DNA of 64,000 bases, from NCBI RefSeq assembly GCF_023008545.1, contig NZ_CP095397.1, positions 1,798,001 to 1,862,000 on the forward strand. Reading direction: 5' to 3'. This document shows, in pieces, positions 42,978 to 51,436 of this stretch. Within the stretch, counting starts at the first letter, position 1. Each line of letters begins with the position of its first letter. The stretch comes from Natribaculum luteum. Lineage in GTDB: Archaea > Halobacteriota > Halobacteria > Halobacteriales > Natrialbaceae. Below the pieces are notes generated by a model, which saw only the letters and a program-made list of their open reading frames with translations, did no database searches and was not told the origin of the DNA. The translations under genes and the position numbers were made by a program.

Positions 42978-43427
42978 ATGAGTGACCCACGCGAGGAGTT
43001 TCTCGCTGGCGACCGGCCGGACGACGTCGCGCTCTTTCTCGCTGAGTCGTTCGTCGACGACGACCGGCTCGCGGAGTTCGGCGACCGGGTCGACGGCGGC
43101 GTCGTGATCGTCGTCGACGGCGAGCGCGGACGCAACGCTTTCCAGGCAGCGACGGGGACCGAAGCGATGCAGTTCGCCGGCTCTGCGATGCAAGTCGAGG
43201 GGATCATCGATGGCGACCTCGCCGGTGGCACCTGCCCGGACGAACCGCCGGAAGGCGACTCGAGCGAGGCGACCGACGACGACCACGAGGTGCAGTTCGT
43301 CTTCGCCTTCGCCGAGGAGCAAAACGAGGAGGTCGGCGGCCTCTACGCCGAGGGCGACGTGATCCACGCCTACGCCCAGTGTCGCTGCGGGACGGCGTAC
43401 TCGGATCGGTGGGCCGTCCAGGAGTAA
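42978..43427 (+). CDS. Conserved haloarchaeal protein (DUF5807-like)
   Basis: 149 residues: MSDPREEFLAGDRPDDVALF, VVIVVDGERGRNAFQAATGT, and a C-terminal CRCGTAYSDRWAVQE with two cysteines. Acidic and soluble. No characterised member is known to me; probably cotranscribed with the S6e gene group. Confidence 0.75.
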   Translation: MSDPREEFLAGDRPDDVALFLAESFVDDDRLAEFGDRVDGGVVIVVDGERGRNAFQAATGTEAMQFAGSAMQVEGIIDGDLAGGTCPDEPPEGDSSEATDDDHEVQFVFAFAEEQNEEVGGLYAEGDVIHAYAQCRCGTAYSDRWAVQE

Positions 43428-43523
43428 CGGAGCCAGAGTCACGCGAAACGGGCACAACTCGAGTTCCATCCCCTTGCTCTGCCGTGTGAAAGCTTACCTC
43501 GCTGGTCCGGCTAGAGACGAGTG

Positions 43524-44216
43524 ATGAGCTCCTACGAGACGCCGGCCGAGACCGGACGCGGTTTTCTCATCTCGGTCCGAGAGTGGACGGTCGTCGGCGG
43601 GGCAAGCGCGCTGATGGCGATCAACGTCGTCCTGATGTACGTTATCGCGGCGACGCCGCTCGCGGCCGTCAACGACTACCTGTTCTCGGTTCCGATCCTT
43701 GGCGTGGTCGTCTACGGCGCGGCGATCGTCGGCGGTGAACTGATCGCAGAACGCGGCGTCGAGGGCGGCGACGCCGGAATCGCGTTCGTCGGCACGGTCG
43801 TCTTGCAACTCGCGTTCGGGATCTTCGGCGCGGGCGTGCTCTCGTTTGCGCCCCGGCAGAGCCAGCTCACCGTGCTCGTCGTGACCGCAGTCGTCGTGGC
43901 GCTCGTGACCGCGCTGATCGCGACGTACGTCTACGCGCGCTCGAAGACGTTCGAGAACTGGGGAACGTACGCCAACGTCTCGTTTATCGGCGGGATCGTG
44001 GCGATCGCGATCGGGACGTTCGTCTCGGCTGTGCTGGTCGTCGGCTTCGTGCTCGTCTTTCTCGGCTTCCTGTTTCGCCTGGGCTGGGAGATCTGGCGCG
44101 TGCGCGACCGTCGGTCCGAGTCGGTCGCGCTACAAACTATCGGCGTCTACGTCGCCGTCGCCGGCGTCTTCGTCCACGTCCTGCAGCTCGTGATGCGCGC
44201 GCTGGCGCGACGGTGA
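43524..44216 (+). CDS. Integral membrane protein, unknown
   Basis: 230 residues from ATG 43524 (GTG one codon earlier also possible). Six hydrophobic segments, among them VVGGASALMAINVVLMYVIA, ILGVVVYGAAIVGGELIA and AVLVVGFVLVFLGFLFRLG. No motif recognised. Confidence 0.72.
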   Translation: MSSYETPAETGRGFLISVREWTVVGGASALMAINVVLMYVIAATPLAAVNDYLFSVPILGVVVYGAAIVGGELIAERGVEGGDAGIAFVGTVVLQLAFGIFGAGVLSFAPRQSQLTVLVVTAVVVALVTALIATYVYARSKTFENWGTYANVSFIGGIVAIAIGTFVSAVLVVGFVLVFLGFLFRLGWEIWRVRDRRSESVALQTIGVYVAVAGVFVHVLQLVMRALARR

Positions 44217-44296
44217 TCGCCTCGTCGTCGACAGTTCGCCTCGAGGGAACCCGTCACGCCGGTAGTTTCATTCGGCAGTAGTGATGAATTTGAAAC

Positions 44297-44626
44297 ATGA
44301 GTCTCGAGCGGGTTATCCTCACGGTCACAAGCGGCGTGTTCGTCGGCCTCCTCGGCGTCGCGATCAGGTACTTCGGGCGGGTCGAGTTGATCGCGGGGTA
44401 CGATCCGGAACGAGTCGTCGACGACGACGCCCTGGCGAAGTTCGTCGGGACGAACACCCTCTACGTCGCCGCGCTCACGATCCTCGTCGGGGTCGTCGAC
44501 TACGTGGAACCGTTCGGCGGGCAGGACGCGCACTGGCTCGTCTTCGTGTTCGTCGTCTTCGCACTGACCGGCCGAATGATCGTCGGCTCCCGGCGGTACG
44601 AACGGCCTCGAGACGACGCGCGGTGA
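44297..44626 (+). CDS. Small membrane protein, unknown
   Basis: 109 residues with three helices (VILTVTSGVFVGLLGVAI, LYVAALTILVGVVDYV, WLVFVFVVFALTGRMIV). ATG preceded by AT-rich GTGATGAATTTGAAAC. A common small haloarchaeal membrane family of unknown role. Confidence 0.7.
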   Translation: MSLERVILTVTSGVFVGLLGVAIRYFGRVELIAGYDPERVVDDDALAKFVGTNTLYVAALTILVGVVDYVEPFGGQDAHWLVFVFVVFALTGRMIVGSRRYERPRDDAR

Positions 44627-44712
44627 CCGTCGGTCGTTCGACTGTCGCGCGCTCGAGGGGGTATCATAGAACGGCTCATACAGAGGCAGCGCGGAAACCC
44701 ACGTCTTTAGCC

Positions 44713-44970
44713 CTGTCTCTTACCCATACGTCGGAGTCTCGCGAAAGCGGCGTTTCGGAGACTCTCGAGGCAGGCGAGAACGAACTGAGATCCACCGGGA
44801 AGAGAGACGAGATCGACGCCTGGTCACGGAGAGTGGTACTCGAGGCGACTGCTTTTGGATCCAAAATCACGGATTTCACCCGGCGAAAGACGCTGAAAAC
44901 TGGTATCCCGAGAGCCACTCTCCGGTGGATCGCTCGCAGACTGGTGGCGCAATGTGTGGGTAAGAGACAG
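44713..44970. mobile_element. 258-bp MITE with IS4/Tn5-like termini
   Basis: Left end CTGTCTCTTACCCA (44713-44726) is the exact inverse of the right end TGGGTAAGAGACAG (44957-44970). It is flanked by GTCTTTAGCC (44703-44712) and CGCTTTAGCG (44971-44980), sharing CTTTAGC, an apparent 7-10 bp target duplication. No transposase inside; all ORFs are short. The CTGTCTCTTA ends resemble those of the IS4 superfamily, including Tn5, which make 8-10 bp duplications. Non-autonomous, probably moved by a full-length relative elsewhere. Confidence 0.85.
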
Positions 44971-45055
44971 CGCTTTAGCGGTGGGTACCTGACCACGTGG
45001 GACGGAGAGGATGAATTCGAAACTGGAGTTAATCATTCTCGATGATACCCGTCCT

Positions 45056-45469
45056 TCACTCGCGAGTGTCGTACGGCTCGACCAGCGTCAGGATCTTCTG
45101 TGCCAGTTCACCGCCAACAAACTGGACATGGCCCGTTTCAGCCTCGTAGTCGATTATCTGAGCCTCATCGAGTTTTGGGAGATGAGTATGATGAAGTGCG
45201 ATCCGGACACGTTGTCGGTGTTCGTCGGACAGATATTCCGTGTTTTCGTCTCGAATCCGGTCTGCAACGTGGTCTACGAGCGCATCGTACTCCAGTGTCT
45301 TATCGGGTGCATTGTCCAGAACGTTGAGGATAGCGCGTCGGTGTTCGTTCGCTACTACCGACAGAATCGTATCGGGGAGAATCGGTCTCTTACGCCCCGA
45401 AGAACCGGAAAGCCCATCAATTGACTGTATATTACGTGCCCCTCGCTCTTTATTCTCTTTCATATTCAC
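45056..45469 (-). CDS. DUF7344-like winged-helix regulator
   Basis: 137 residues: basic N-terminus, then ILSVVANEHRRAILNVLDNA, RQRVRIALHHTHLPKLDEAQ and IIDYEAETGHVQF, a soluble wHTH of the same family as the protein at 29928-30584. An in-frame ATG 6 nt downstream (45463) is an alternative start. A palindromic site (45502-45516) lies 33-47 bp upstream. Probable transcription regulator in a regulator-rich cluster. Confidence 0.8.
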   Translation of the reverse strand: MNMKENKERGARNIQSIDGLSGSSGRKRPILPDTILSVVANEHRRAILNVLDNAPDKTLEYDALVDHVADRIRDENTEYLSDEHRQRVRIALHHTHLPKLDEAQIIDYEAETGHVQFVGGELAQKILTLVEPYDTRE

Positions 45470-45501
45470 AATAGTGGAGCCCCAACTGCCTGGTCCTGTC
45501 C

Positions 45502-45516
45502 CATGGTGTATAATGG
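45502..45516 (-). promoter_or_regulatory. Shared palindromic operator, site 1
   Basis: Read toward the gene it controls: CCATTATACACCATG, 33-47 bp upstream of the DUF7344-like ATG at 45469. Matches the consensus of the sites at 46236 and 46331. Confidence 0.5.
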
Positions 45517-45531
45517 AAACGACCAGGCCAC

Positions 45532-46188
45532 TTACGCCTCTGGCTCGGGAGTGAGAAGCGCGTGCCTACCGAACGCACCGATGGCGCGACGCAGACGCTC
45601 TGTCACTGCTTGATCGGAAATCCCGAGCTCGTCAGCGAGTTCCGCGGTCGTACAGCCTCGTGGAATGTCGTAGTATCCCATTCGAACTGCAAGTGCAAGC
45701 GCTTCTCGTTGTGGCTCACTCAAGCCGTACCACGAATCGGCCTCGGGATCCGCTGGATTGTATATACGGATAATATCCAGCGAGATGTGCGCGTCCTCAC
45801 AACAGTCCTGATACTGACTCAATGCTTCGCGGCCTGTGAATCGCATCTCGAAATCCCATCCTTCGGGCGTTCCAGTGGCACTCAGTATTTGCCCCTCGTG
45901 GTCTAGGACGCACTGAAAGTGGTGATCCTGGCTCGCATCCCAGTCGAGCCTGAACAGCGTCCGGTCTTCGAATACGTCAACCTCTGTGACGCTGTTGACG
46001 GTTGGATAGCGTTCGACGGTGTCGAGAAATCCGTCTCCGACCGGTTCGTAGACCCAGAAGAGCGGCACGGTAGTGTCCCTGGTCGGAACGAGCGTTTCGA
46101 GTTCGATGGCCGACGCCTCCTCGATATTGAGGATTTGGCCAAGTTCGAAATCGTCGGGTGGGATTCGAACCTCCGTTATCACACTCAT
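45532..46188 (-). CDS. Bat-type (bacterio-opsin activator) HTH regulator
   Basis: 218 residues from ATG 46188; the frame to 46344 crosses the promoter. The N-terminal sensor part (MSVITEVRIPPDDFELGQIL, LETLVPTRDTTVPLFWVYEP) is typical of Bat-like proteins without PAS or GAF. The C-terminal HTH_10 is LSEPQREALALAVRMGYYDI followed by TTAELADELGISDQAVTERL. Transcription activator. Divergent from its paralogue at 46383. Confidence 0.88.
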   Translation of the reverse strand: MSVITEVRIPPDDFELGQILNIEEASAIELETLVPTRDTTVPLFWVYEPVGDGFLDTVERYPTVNSVTEVDVFEDRTLFRLDWDASQDHHFQCVLDHEGQILSATGTPEGWDFEMRFTGREALSQYQDCCEDAHISLDIIRIYNPADPEADSWYGLSEPQREALALAVRMGYYDIPRGCTTAELADELGISDQAVTERLRRAIGAFGRHALLTPEPEA

Positions 46189-46235
46189 GCTCGTTTGCGA
46201 GACTAGATTGCTCCGGGTCGTACAAAAGGGGATGA

Positions 46236-46250
46236 CATGGTGCACCATGG
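46236..46250 (-). promoter_or_regulatory. Shared palindromic operator, site 2
   Basis: CATGGTGCACCATG (46236-46249) is a perfect 14-bp palindrome. It is 48-62 bp upstream of the ATG at 46188. In gene direction it reads CCATGGTGCACCATG. Confidence 0.55.
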
Positions 46251-46330
46251 AGGGCCGAGATCCGGCAACGGCAACCTGGTCTTCGAATACAGTATACCGG
46301 TCAACAACCGTGTTTTGGCTCTTCTCGACG

Positions 46331-46345
46331 CCATGGTACACCACC
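46331..46345 (+). promoter_or_regulatory. Shared palindromic operator, site 3
   Basis: CCATGGTACACCACC, 38-52 bp upstream of the ATG at 46383, same orientation relative to its gene as the other two sites. Confidence 0.5.
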
Positions 46346-46382
46346 CACGCCGGTTATCTGCCTGTTAGACGAACGTTTCCGC

Positions 46383-47027
46383 ATGGCGACCGTGATGGAG
46401 TTTACGAGTCCGGCAGAGGAATTTCCGTTGGGTAGTGTGTTCGAGAGTTTGCCGGGTGTGACGGTCGAACTGGAGCGGCTGATTCCACACGAGACGCTGA
46501 TTATTCCGTACTTCTGGGTACGCGGTGTAGAAGCGGAGGACATCGAAGCTGCGTTCGAACCACACGCTGGCGTGACCAATATCCGATCTGTCGATAGCAT
46601 CGAAGACGAGTATCTCATGCGTGCTGAGTGGAAACCAGAGTACTTCGGCGTCCTGAGTGCGCTTGCCAAGGCCAGCGTTGTCGTGCTCGCTGGGATCGGT
46701 ACGAAAGACGGGTGGCGATTCGAGGTGCGCAGCGAGGGTCAGGAGGCAATCGCTGAATTTCGAGAGTACTGCCAGGAAAACGATATTCCGATAGCGATCA
46801 CCGCTATCCACGCAATGCTTCCGATTCAAGGGGAGGGCTACGAATTGACCGAGACGCAACGCGAGGCGCTGGTGTTAGCCTACGAGCGGGGCTACTTCGA
46901 CACCCCACGCGAGACCTCGCTCGAAGAGATCGCTGACGAACTCGGCATCACACAGCAGTCACTCTCGTCACGCCTCCGACGCGGGCATCGACGCCTCATT
47001 GGAGCAACGCTTAGCAGTTCGTCGTGA
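46383..47027 (+). CDS. Bat-type HTH regulator, paralogue
   Basis: 214 residues: sensor part MATVMEFTSPAEEFPLGSVF, LERLIPHETLIIPYFWV; HTH_10 LTETQREALVLAYERGYFDT then SLEEIADELGITQQSLSSRL. Similar in plan to the divergent gene at 45532-46188. The pair share the operator motif and may cross-regulate. Confidence 0.88.
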   Translation: MATVMEFTSPAEEFPLGSVFESLPGVTVELERLIPHETLIIPYFWVRGVEAEDIEAAFEPHAGVTNIRSVDSIEDEYLMRAEWKPEYFGVLSALAKASVVVLAGIGTKDGWRFEVRSEGQEAIAEFREYCQENDIPIAITAIHAMLPIQGEGYELTETQREALVLAYERGYFDTPRETSLEEIADELGITQQSLSSRLRRGHRRLIGATLSSSS

Positions 47028-47111
47028 TCGTTCGGACAGGCACTCACACTTAAACCCTCTGTATAATCAGTACCCCTGTTAAACCGACTCAGACGGCTAG
47101 AATCGGTCGAG

Positions 47112-47471
47112 ATGGACGCAACGGTATCGGGAGTCGGCGTAGCAGAAGTCGAGTACTCCCGGGAACCTGGGACTGTTCGCACCCAGTTTGATCAGGCGAA
47201 GACACCTGCGAGCATGGCTGTTATCGCAACGCTGGCGGAAGTTATGGACACTGATCCGGTTGAGCTGAGCCCGCTCCATTCCACTGTTGACCCAGAGGCG
47301 TTAGATGCGCTCGTTCAGGTTCGAAACTGGACGACCGGAGATACTCACATTACATTCGTGCACGAGGGCCACGAGATCCGCGTGCATAGCTACGGCGTGA
47401 TCACAATCATGCCCCAGGCCACGAACCACCAGCAGAGCGATCCGAGCAAGGCGCGGGAAAATGACTTCTGA
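47112..47471 (+). CDS. HalOD1 output-domain protein
   Basis: 119 residues. ASMAVIATLAEVMDTDPVEL and LHSTVDPEALDALVQVR, ITFVHEGHEIRVHSYGVITI is the HalOD1 fold, a haloarchaeal output domain of signal transduction. It stands alone without a receiver. Overlaps the next gene by 11 nt. Confidence 0.88.
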   Translation: MDATVSGVGVAEVEYSREPGTVRTQFDQAKTPASMAVIATLAEVMDTDPVELSPLHSTVDPEALDALVQVRNWTTGDTHITFVHEGHEIRVHSYGVITIMPQATNHQQSDPSKARENDF

Positions 47472-47646
47472 GGAGACACCGCTCACGTCGAAGGAAAAAT
47501 TGAACGCGGAGCTACGTGCGCTCCTTCTCCGGGCCTACGAGAATGGAATCGATGTGGAGGGTGGATTCGAGTGTCGAAATGGGATGGACCATCCTGACTG
47601 GGACGTGATCGTCACGGAAGTCGAAAAGAACGACCGTTCGGAGTGA
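47461..47646 (+). CDS. 61-residue partner of the HalOD1 gene
   Basis: MTSEETPLTSKEKLNAELRA, LLLRAYENGIDVEGGFECRN, GMDHPDWDVIVTEVEKNDRS. A common haloarchaeal small protein often found after HalOD1 genes; the 11-nt overlap implies coupled translation. Function unknown. Confidence 0.72.
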   Translation: MTSEETPLTSKEKLNAELRALLLRAYENGIDVEGGFECRNGMDHPDWDVIVTEVEKNDRSE

Positions 47647-47781
47647 CCTCCGCCGCGGAAGACAGAGTCAATAGCAGATTACAGGCTCGTGAGTGACAAA
47701 CGCTGTAACGGTGATCAACTCGAACGTGTACTCTCAGCGCAACAGTGGTGAGTATTACGTGCGCTCCTGGATGAGAGTGTG

Positions 47782-47940
47782 ATGCCTGCAGATCCGATAC
47801 TCGGTGAGAGAGAAACGCTTGACTCCGAGAAGCACCTCACAGTCTGTTATGAACTCCATCACGTCCTGCTTCCCGAGTTAGCGGAGATGAGACTCGTCGA
47901 GTTCGGCAGATTCGAAGACGAGATAAGGCGAGGAACGTGA
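47782..47940 (+). pseudogene. C-terminal remnant of a DUF7344-like regulator
   Basis: 52 codons starting MPADPILGERETLDSEKHLT. The part YELHHVLLPELAEMRLVEFG matches the second half of the DUF7344 wHTH (compare RIALHHTHLPKLDEAQIIDY in the gene at 45056). The first half of the domain is missing, so this is a truncated copy, or a very short gene. The surrounding 400 bp (47647-48052) contain no other supported gene. Confidence 0.6.
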
Positions 47941-48052
47941 TTTGATAGATCTGTCTGTGATCCGTTCGAACACCTACTTATCGGTTAATTCACCATCGAA
48001 GTGAGTGAACCCAACTCCGTGAGAAGACGTCTCTGATACACTCCGCTCGAGG

Positions 48053-49255
48053 CTACGACGTCTCGTCCTCCGTGGCCTCCCCGTCGACGACGGCACGGAA
48101 CGCGTCGAGGATGACCTGTTTCGTCACCGCGCCACGAGAGGTCCAGTGGTGGGCGTAGTCGAGCATGTCGTCGTAGATGTCGGGTTTACAGCCGGCTGCC
48201 TTGGGGTGGCCGCCGCCGTTTACTCGCCCGGCGACCTCGTGACAGCGGTCGAACGCGTCGGTGCCGCGGATCGACGCCGAACCGGCCGGTTTGACGACGA
48301 CGGAGGCGTCGGCACCCTGCTCGCGCATCGCCTCGGCGACCTCGTTTTGCGAGCAGCGGCCGTAGGTGACGCCGACGGTGTAGTCGCCGATCTCGCGAAA
48401 CTCCGCGCGGGAGACGGCGCGGTCGATGAGCGCCTCCTTCTCGACGCGTTTCTCGGCCAGGTACGCCTCGACCCACTCCGGCAGGTCCGCACCGTACTCG
48501 CGGACGACCTCCACGTACTCTTCGGGGCCGGTCCAGTAGGCGTAGTCCGCGAGGTCGTCGCTACGGGGATCTTCTCGCAGCCAGAGGTCGTGGTCGCGGG
48601 TCACCGCGGCGAGGTCCTCGTACGTCGGGTCGAAGTCGTACTCGAGCGAGCGGTAGACGACGTCCGCGCTACACTCTTCTTCGCTGTCGCCAACGACGAG
48701 GTCGACGCCGGCCTCGCGTACTGCGGCCGCCACGTCGTCGCCCCACTGGTGGTGGTCGTACCAGGCGACGCGGTCTGCGACCTCGAGGGCGGCCTCGAGC
48801 TCCTCCTCGACGTACTCGTAGCGGTCCGGACAGAGGTCACAGATGTAGACGTCGATCCCCTCGTCGGCGTGTTCGCCGACGCGTTCGAGCTGGTCTTCGA
48901 GGTCGTGCGGGCTGGCCGGGAGGAGCGCGACGCGGTGGGGCGTCGGTTCGGGCTCCTCGAGTGGGTCCGGTGTCTCGTCGTCGGCGTCGTCTGCGTCCGT
49001 CTCGTCGCCGGTCAGTTCTTCCGGATCGGGGACGTTCCGGACGTCGTCGTAGGCCTCCCGGAGCAAGGCGACGCAGGCGAGGCCGTCGGCGTCCGGGTCG
49101 GCGACGACGGCGACCTCCGTCCCCTCGAGTGCGGCTTTCGCCTGTTCGTCCTCGAGGTCGTCCTCGAGCGAGTCGGGAAGAAAGAAGCCGGTCCCGGGGA
49201 GGACGGACTTGCGGGCGAGCGGAAGCTCGTCGTCCGAGATGAGTTCGTCGTGCAT
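48053..49255 (-). CDS. DHH family phosphoesterase
   Basis: 400 residues. Motif I-like DPDADGLACVALL (about 53-65), central DLCPDRYEYVEEE, the DHH motif YDHHQW (about 172), and a C-terminal DHHA1 region with VNGGGHPKAAGCK. It hydrolyses phosphodiesters in short nucleic acids or nucleotides (RecJ/oligoribonuclease-like group). An acidic insert at about 80-105 is a typical haloarchaeal expansion. Confidence 0.9.
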   Translation of the reverse strand: MHDELISDDELPLARKSVLPGTGFFLPDSLEDDLEDEQAKAALEGTEVAVVADPDADGLACVALLREAYDDVRNVPDPEELTGDETDADDADDETPDPLEEPEPTPHRVALLPASPHDLEDQLERVGEHADEGIDVYICDLCPDRYEYVEEELEAALEVADRVAWYDHHQWGDDVAAAVREAGVDLVVGDSEEECSADVVYRSLEYDFDPTYEDLAAVTRDHDLWLREDPRSDDLADYAYWTGPEEYVEVVREYGADLPEWVEAYLAEKRVEKEALIDRAVSRAEFREIGDYTVGVTYGRCSQNEVAEAMREQGADASVVVKPAGSASIRGTDAFDRCHEVAGRVNGGGHPKAAGCKPDIYDDMLDYAHHWTSRGAVTKQVILDAFRAVVDGEATEDETS

Positions 49256-49299
49256 GCAGACCTCTCGGCGGGCGAGCGGGAAGAAACCGCCGGTCCGGA

Positions 49300-49752
49300 T
49301 CAGGCCTCGGCGGCCGGCTCGTCGGTCGCGGTCTCGAGCTGGCGGACCGTCAACACGGGGACGGGCGAGGAGCGGACGACCTTCTCGGCGACGCTACCGA
49401 GCAAAAACCGGTTTTCGCCGTGGCGACCGCGCGTGCCGGTGACGACCAGGTCGGCGTCGATCTCTCTGGCGTAGGCACAGATCTCCGGTGCCGGGTGGCC
49501 CTCTCGAATCTCGGTCGTGAGTCCGTTTCCGGCACGCTCGTGGACGGTCGCGAGCGCGGCTTCGGCGTGGGTCTCGAGTGCGGTCTCGAGTTCGTCACGG
49601 AGCTGTTCCGGCGAGGCGTCGACCTCGCCCGCGTCGATCACCGAGAGCGCGTGCACGTCGGCGTCGAACCGTCCGGCGAGGTCGAGTCCGACGTCGACGG
49701 CCCGGGTGACGCTCGTCGAGCCGTCAGTTGCGACGACGACCGTATCGAACAT
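49300..49752 (-). CDS. Universal stress protein
   Basis: 150 residues from ATG 49752: MFDTVVVATDGSTSVTRAVD and DADLVVTGTRGRHGENRFLL, then SVAEKVVRSSPVPVLTVR, the USP fold with the ATP-binding G-x2-G-x9-G-S pattern. Divergent from another USP gene at 49850. Confidence 0.92.
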   Translation of the reverse strand: MFDTVVVATDGSTSVTRAVDVGLDLAGRFDADVHALSVIDAGEVDASPEQLRDELETALETHAEAALATVHERAGNGLTTEIREGHPAPEICAYAREIDADLVVTGTRGRHGENRFLLGSVAEKVVRSSPVPVLTVRQLETATDEPAAEA

Positions 49753-49849
49753 AACCGGTGGTTTCGCTCGAGACGGTATAAATACCCCCGGAACTCGGTC
49801 GTCGGGACGTTGCCGAGACTTTTTCACCACTGCCCGCACACCACCGGGC

Positions 49850-50308
49850 ATGGACGCAAGCGAGCCGTTTACGGTCGACACCGTCCTCGCCCCCGTCGAC
49901 GGAAGTGAGGAGTCCGCCACTGCAGCCGAATACGCCGTCGCCGTCGCCGATCGCTACGGCGCGTCCGTCCACGCACTCTACGTCATCGGACGCGGCGTCG
50001 TCAAGGGAATGGACGCGGGGGCCGTCGACGAGGAAGACGTCGCCGACAACGCCCGTGAGTTCCTCGGTGACGTCGAGAGCGTCGCCGGCGAGTACGGCGT
50101 CGCGGTGTCGACCTCGATGATCCACGGCTTCTCGTCGACGCGCAAGACGCGCCACCCGGGAAGCGTCGTGCTCGACGCCGCCGACGCCGTCGGTGCCGAC
50201 TTCATCGTCATCCCGCGCGAGTCGGTGACCGACACGTCGCCGGACGTCCTGGAACGGGCCGCGGAGTACGTCCTCGCGTACGCGAGCCAGCCGGTCCTCT
50301 CGGTCTAG
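49850..50308 (+). CDS. Universal stress protein, variant without the ATP loop
   Basis: 152 residues: VDTVLAPVDGSEESATAAEY ... DAVGADFIVIPRESVTDTSP. The usual GxxG nucleotide loop is replaced by PRESVTD, so ATP binding is doubtful. TTTTTC about 27 nt upstream fits a leaderless start. Confidence 0.87.
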   Translation: MDASEPFTVDTVLAPVDGSEESATAAEYAVAVADRYGASVHALYVIGRGVVKGMDAGAVDEEDVADNAREFLGDVESVAGEYGVAVSTSMIHGFSSTRKTRHPGSVVLDAADAVGADFIVIPRESVTDTSPDVLERAAEYVLAYASQPVLSV

Positions 50309-50322
50309 AACGGCAGAGAGCG

Positions 50323-50898
50323 CTACTCGAGGCGGATCGCCATCTCCTGTTCGAAGCTCTCTGCGCTACAGACCTCGAAGCCGACTGCCTCGTACAGCGA
50401 GATCGCCGGTCCGTTCCACCGCTCGACGGTGAGCCACACGTTCTCGATGCCCACCTCGCTGGCGTAGCCGAGCAAGTGCTCGAGCAACTGCGTCCCGATC
50501 CCGGCTTGCTGGTAGGCCTGGAGGACGAAGATGGCGAGTTCCCACTCGATACTGTCCGGCTGGTCGGTCGCCACCGCGGGGTCGTCGGTGTCGGGAACGA
50601 GGGTGGCGTGACCGACGACCTGTTCGTCGTGCCAGGCGACGACGTTGACGCTGCCCTCGAGGATGGGGTCGAGCCACTCCCGGATGCGCTGTTCGCCGGT
50701 CGGCGGGATGCCCTGTGCGCGGTCGACGGGATCGAACTCGAGGTACATCGCGACGAGGTCGTCGACCTGACTGTCGTCGTCTTCCTCGAGCGCTCGGATC
50801 TCGATCGACCGTCCTTCGCCGTCTTCGAACGTATCTGGTGGTGCCGGGAACGGTCCGGCCCGTTCGTCGGGATAGACGCGTGAGCCTCTCATCGTCAT
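50323..50898 (-). CDS. GNAT family N-acetyltransferase
   Basis: 191 residues. ELAIFVLQAYQQAGIGTQLL has the acetyl-CoA loop (Q-x-x-G-I-G), followed by VWLTVERWNGPAISLYEAVG. Transfers an acetyl group to an unknown amine. It overlaps the upstream USP gene by 4 nt and forms an operon with it. Confidence 0.9.
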   Translation of the reverse strand: MTMRGSRVYPDERAGPFPAPPDTFEDGEGRSIEIRALEEDDDSQVDDLVAMYLEFDPVDRAQGIPPTGEQRIREWLDPILEGSVNVVAWHDEQVVGHATLVPDTDDPAVATDQPDSIEWELAIFVLQAYQQAGIGTQLLEHLLGYASEVGIENVWLTVERWNGPAISLYEAVGFEVCSAESFEQEMAIRLE

Positions 50899-51263
50899 CG
50901 GATCAGTTTCACCGTCGTCGTCGCGTTCAACAGGACGAACTCCGTGATCGGGCCGAGACGGATCTTGCCCATCGGGCTCTGGGTGCCGCCGCCGATCACG
51001 AGCTGGTCGAACTCGCCGCGTTCGGCCAACTCGACCAGCGCACTCCCGGGATCGCCCTCGAGCGTCCGGATCTCCGCGTCGATGCCTGCCTCTTCGACGA
51101 GTTCCTCCGTCTGGGCGTACACGTCCTCTTTCGTGCGGTCCGATTCGGGTTTCTCGACGACCGCGATGGTGAGGTCGTCGCCGACCTCGCGGGTTCGTTC
51201 GACCGTCGCCCGGAGGGCTCGCATCGACTCGTCGCTGCCGACGATCCCCAGTAACACGTTCAT
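50895..51263 (-). CDS. Universal stress protein (short)
   Basis: 122 residues from ATG 51263: MNVLLGIVGSDESMRALRAT and FDQLVIGGGTQSPMGKIRLG, then ITEFVLLNATTTVKLIR. Loop GGGTQSPMGKIRLG is close to the ATP-binding pattern. Cotranscribed with the GNAT gene. Confidence 0.88.
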   Translation of the reverse strand: MNVLLGIVGSDESMRALRATVERTREVGDDLTIAVVEKPESDRTKEDVYAQTEELVEEAGIDAEIRTLEGDPGSALVELAERGEFDQLVIGGGTQSPMGKIRLGPITEFVLLNATTTVKLIR

Positions 51264-51436
51264 ACTCCCCTGTGTGGACCGACGGACGAAAATAATTGCG
51301 CCGCGCCGAGTGACGTACTCGTCACTGCTCGAAACGGTCACGACGGCGCGAACGCAACCAGCCCGGCCGTGTGCGTTCGGCGCATACGTTGTGTCGGACG
51401 ACGACGTTAAGGCCACGTGGTGAGTAGAACCGAAGA

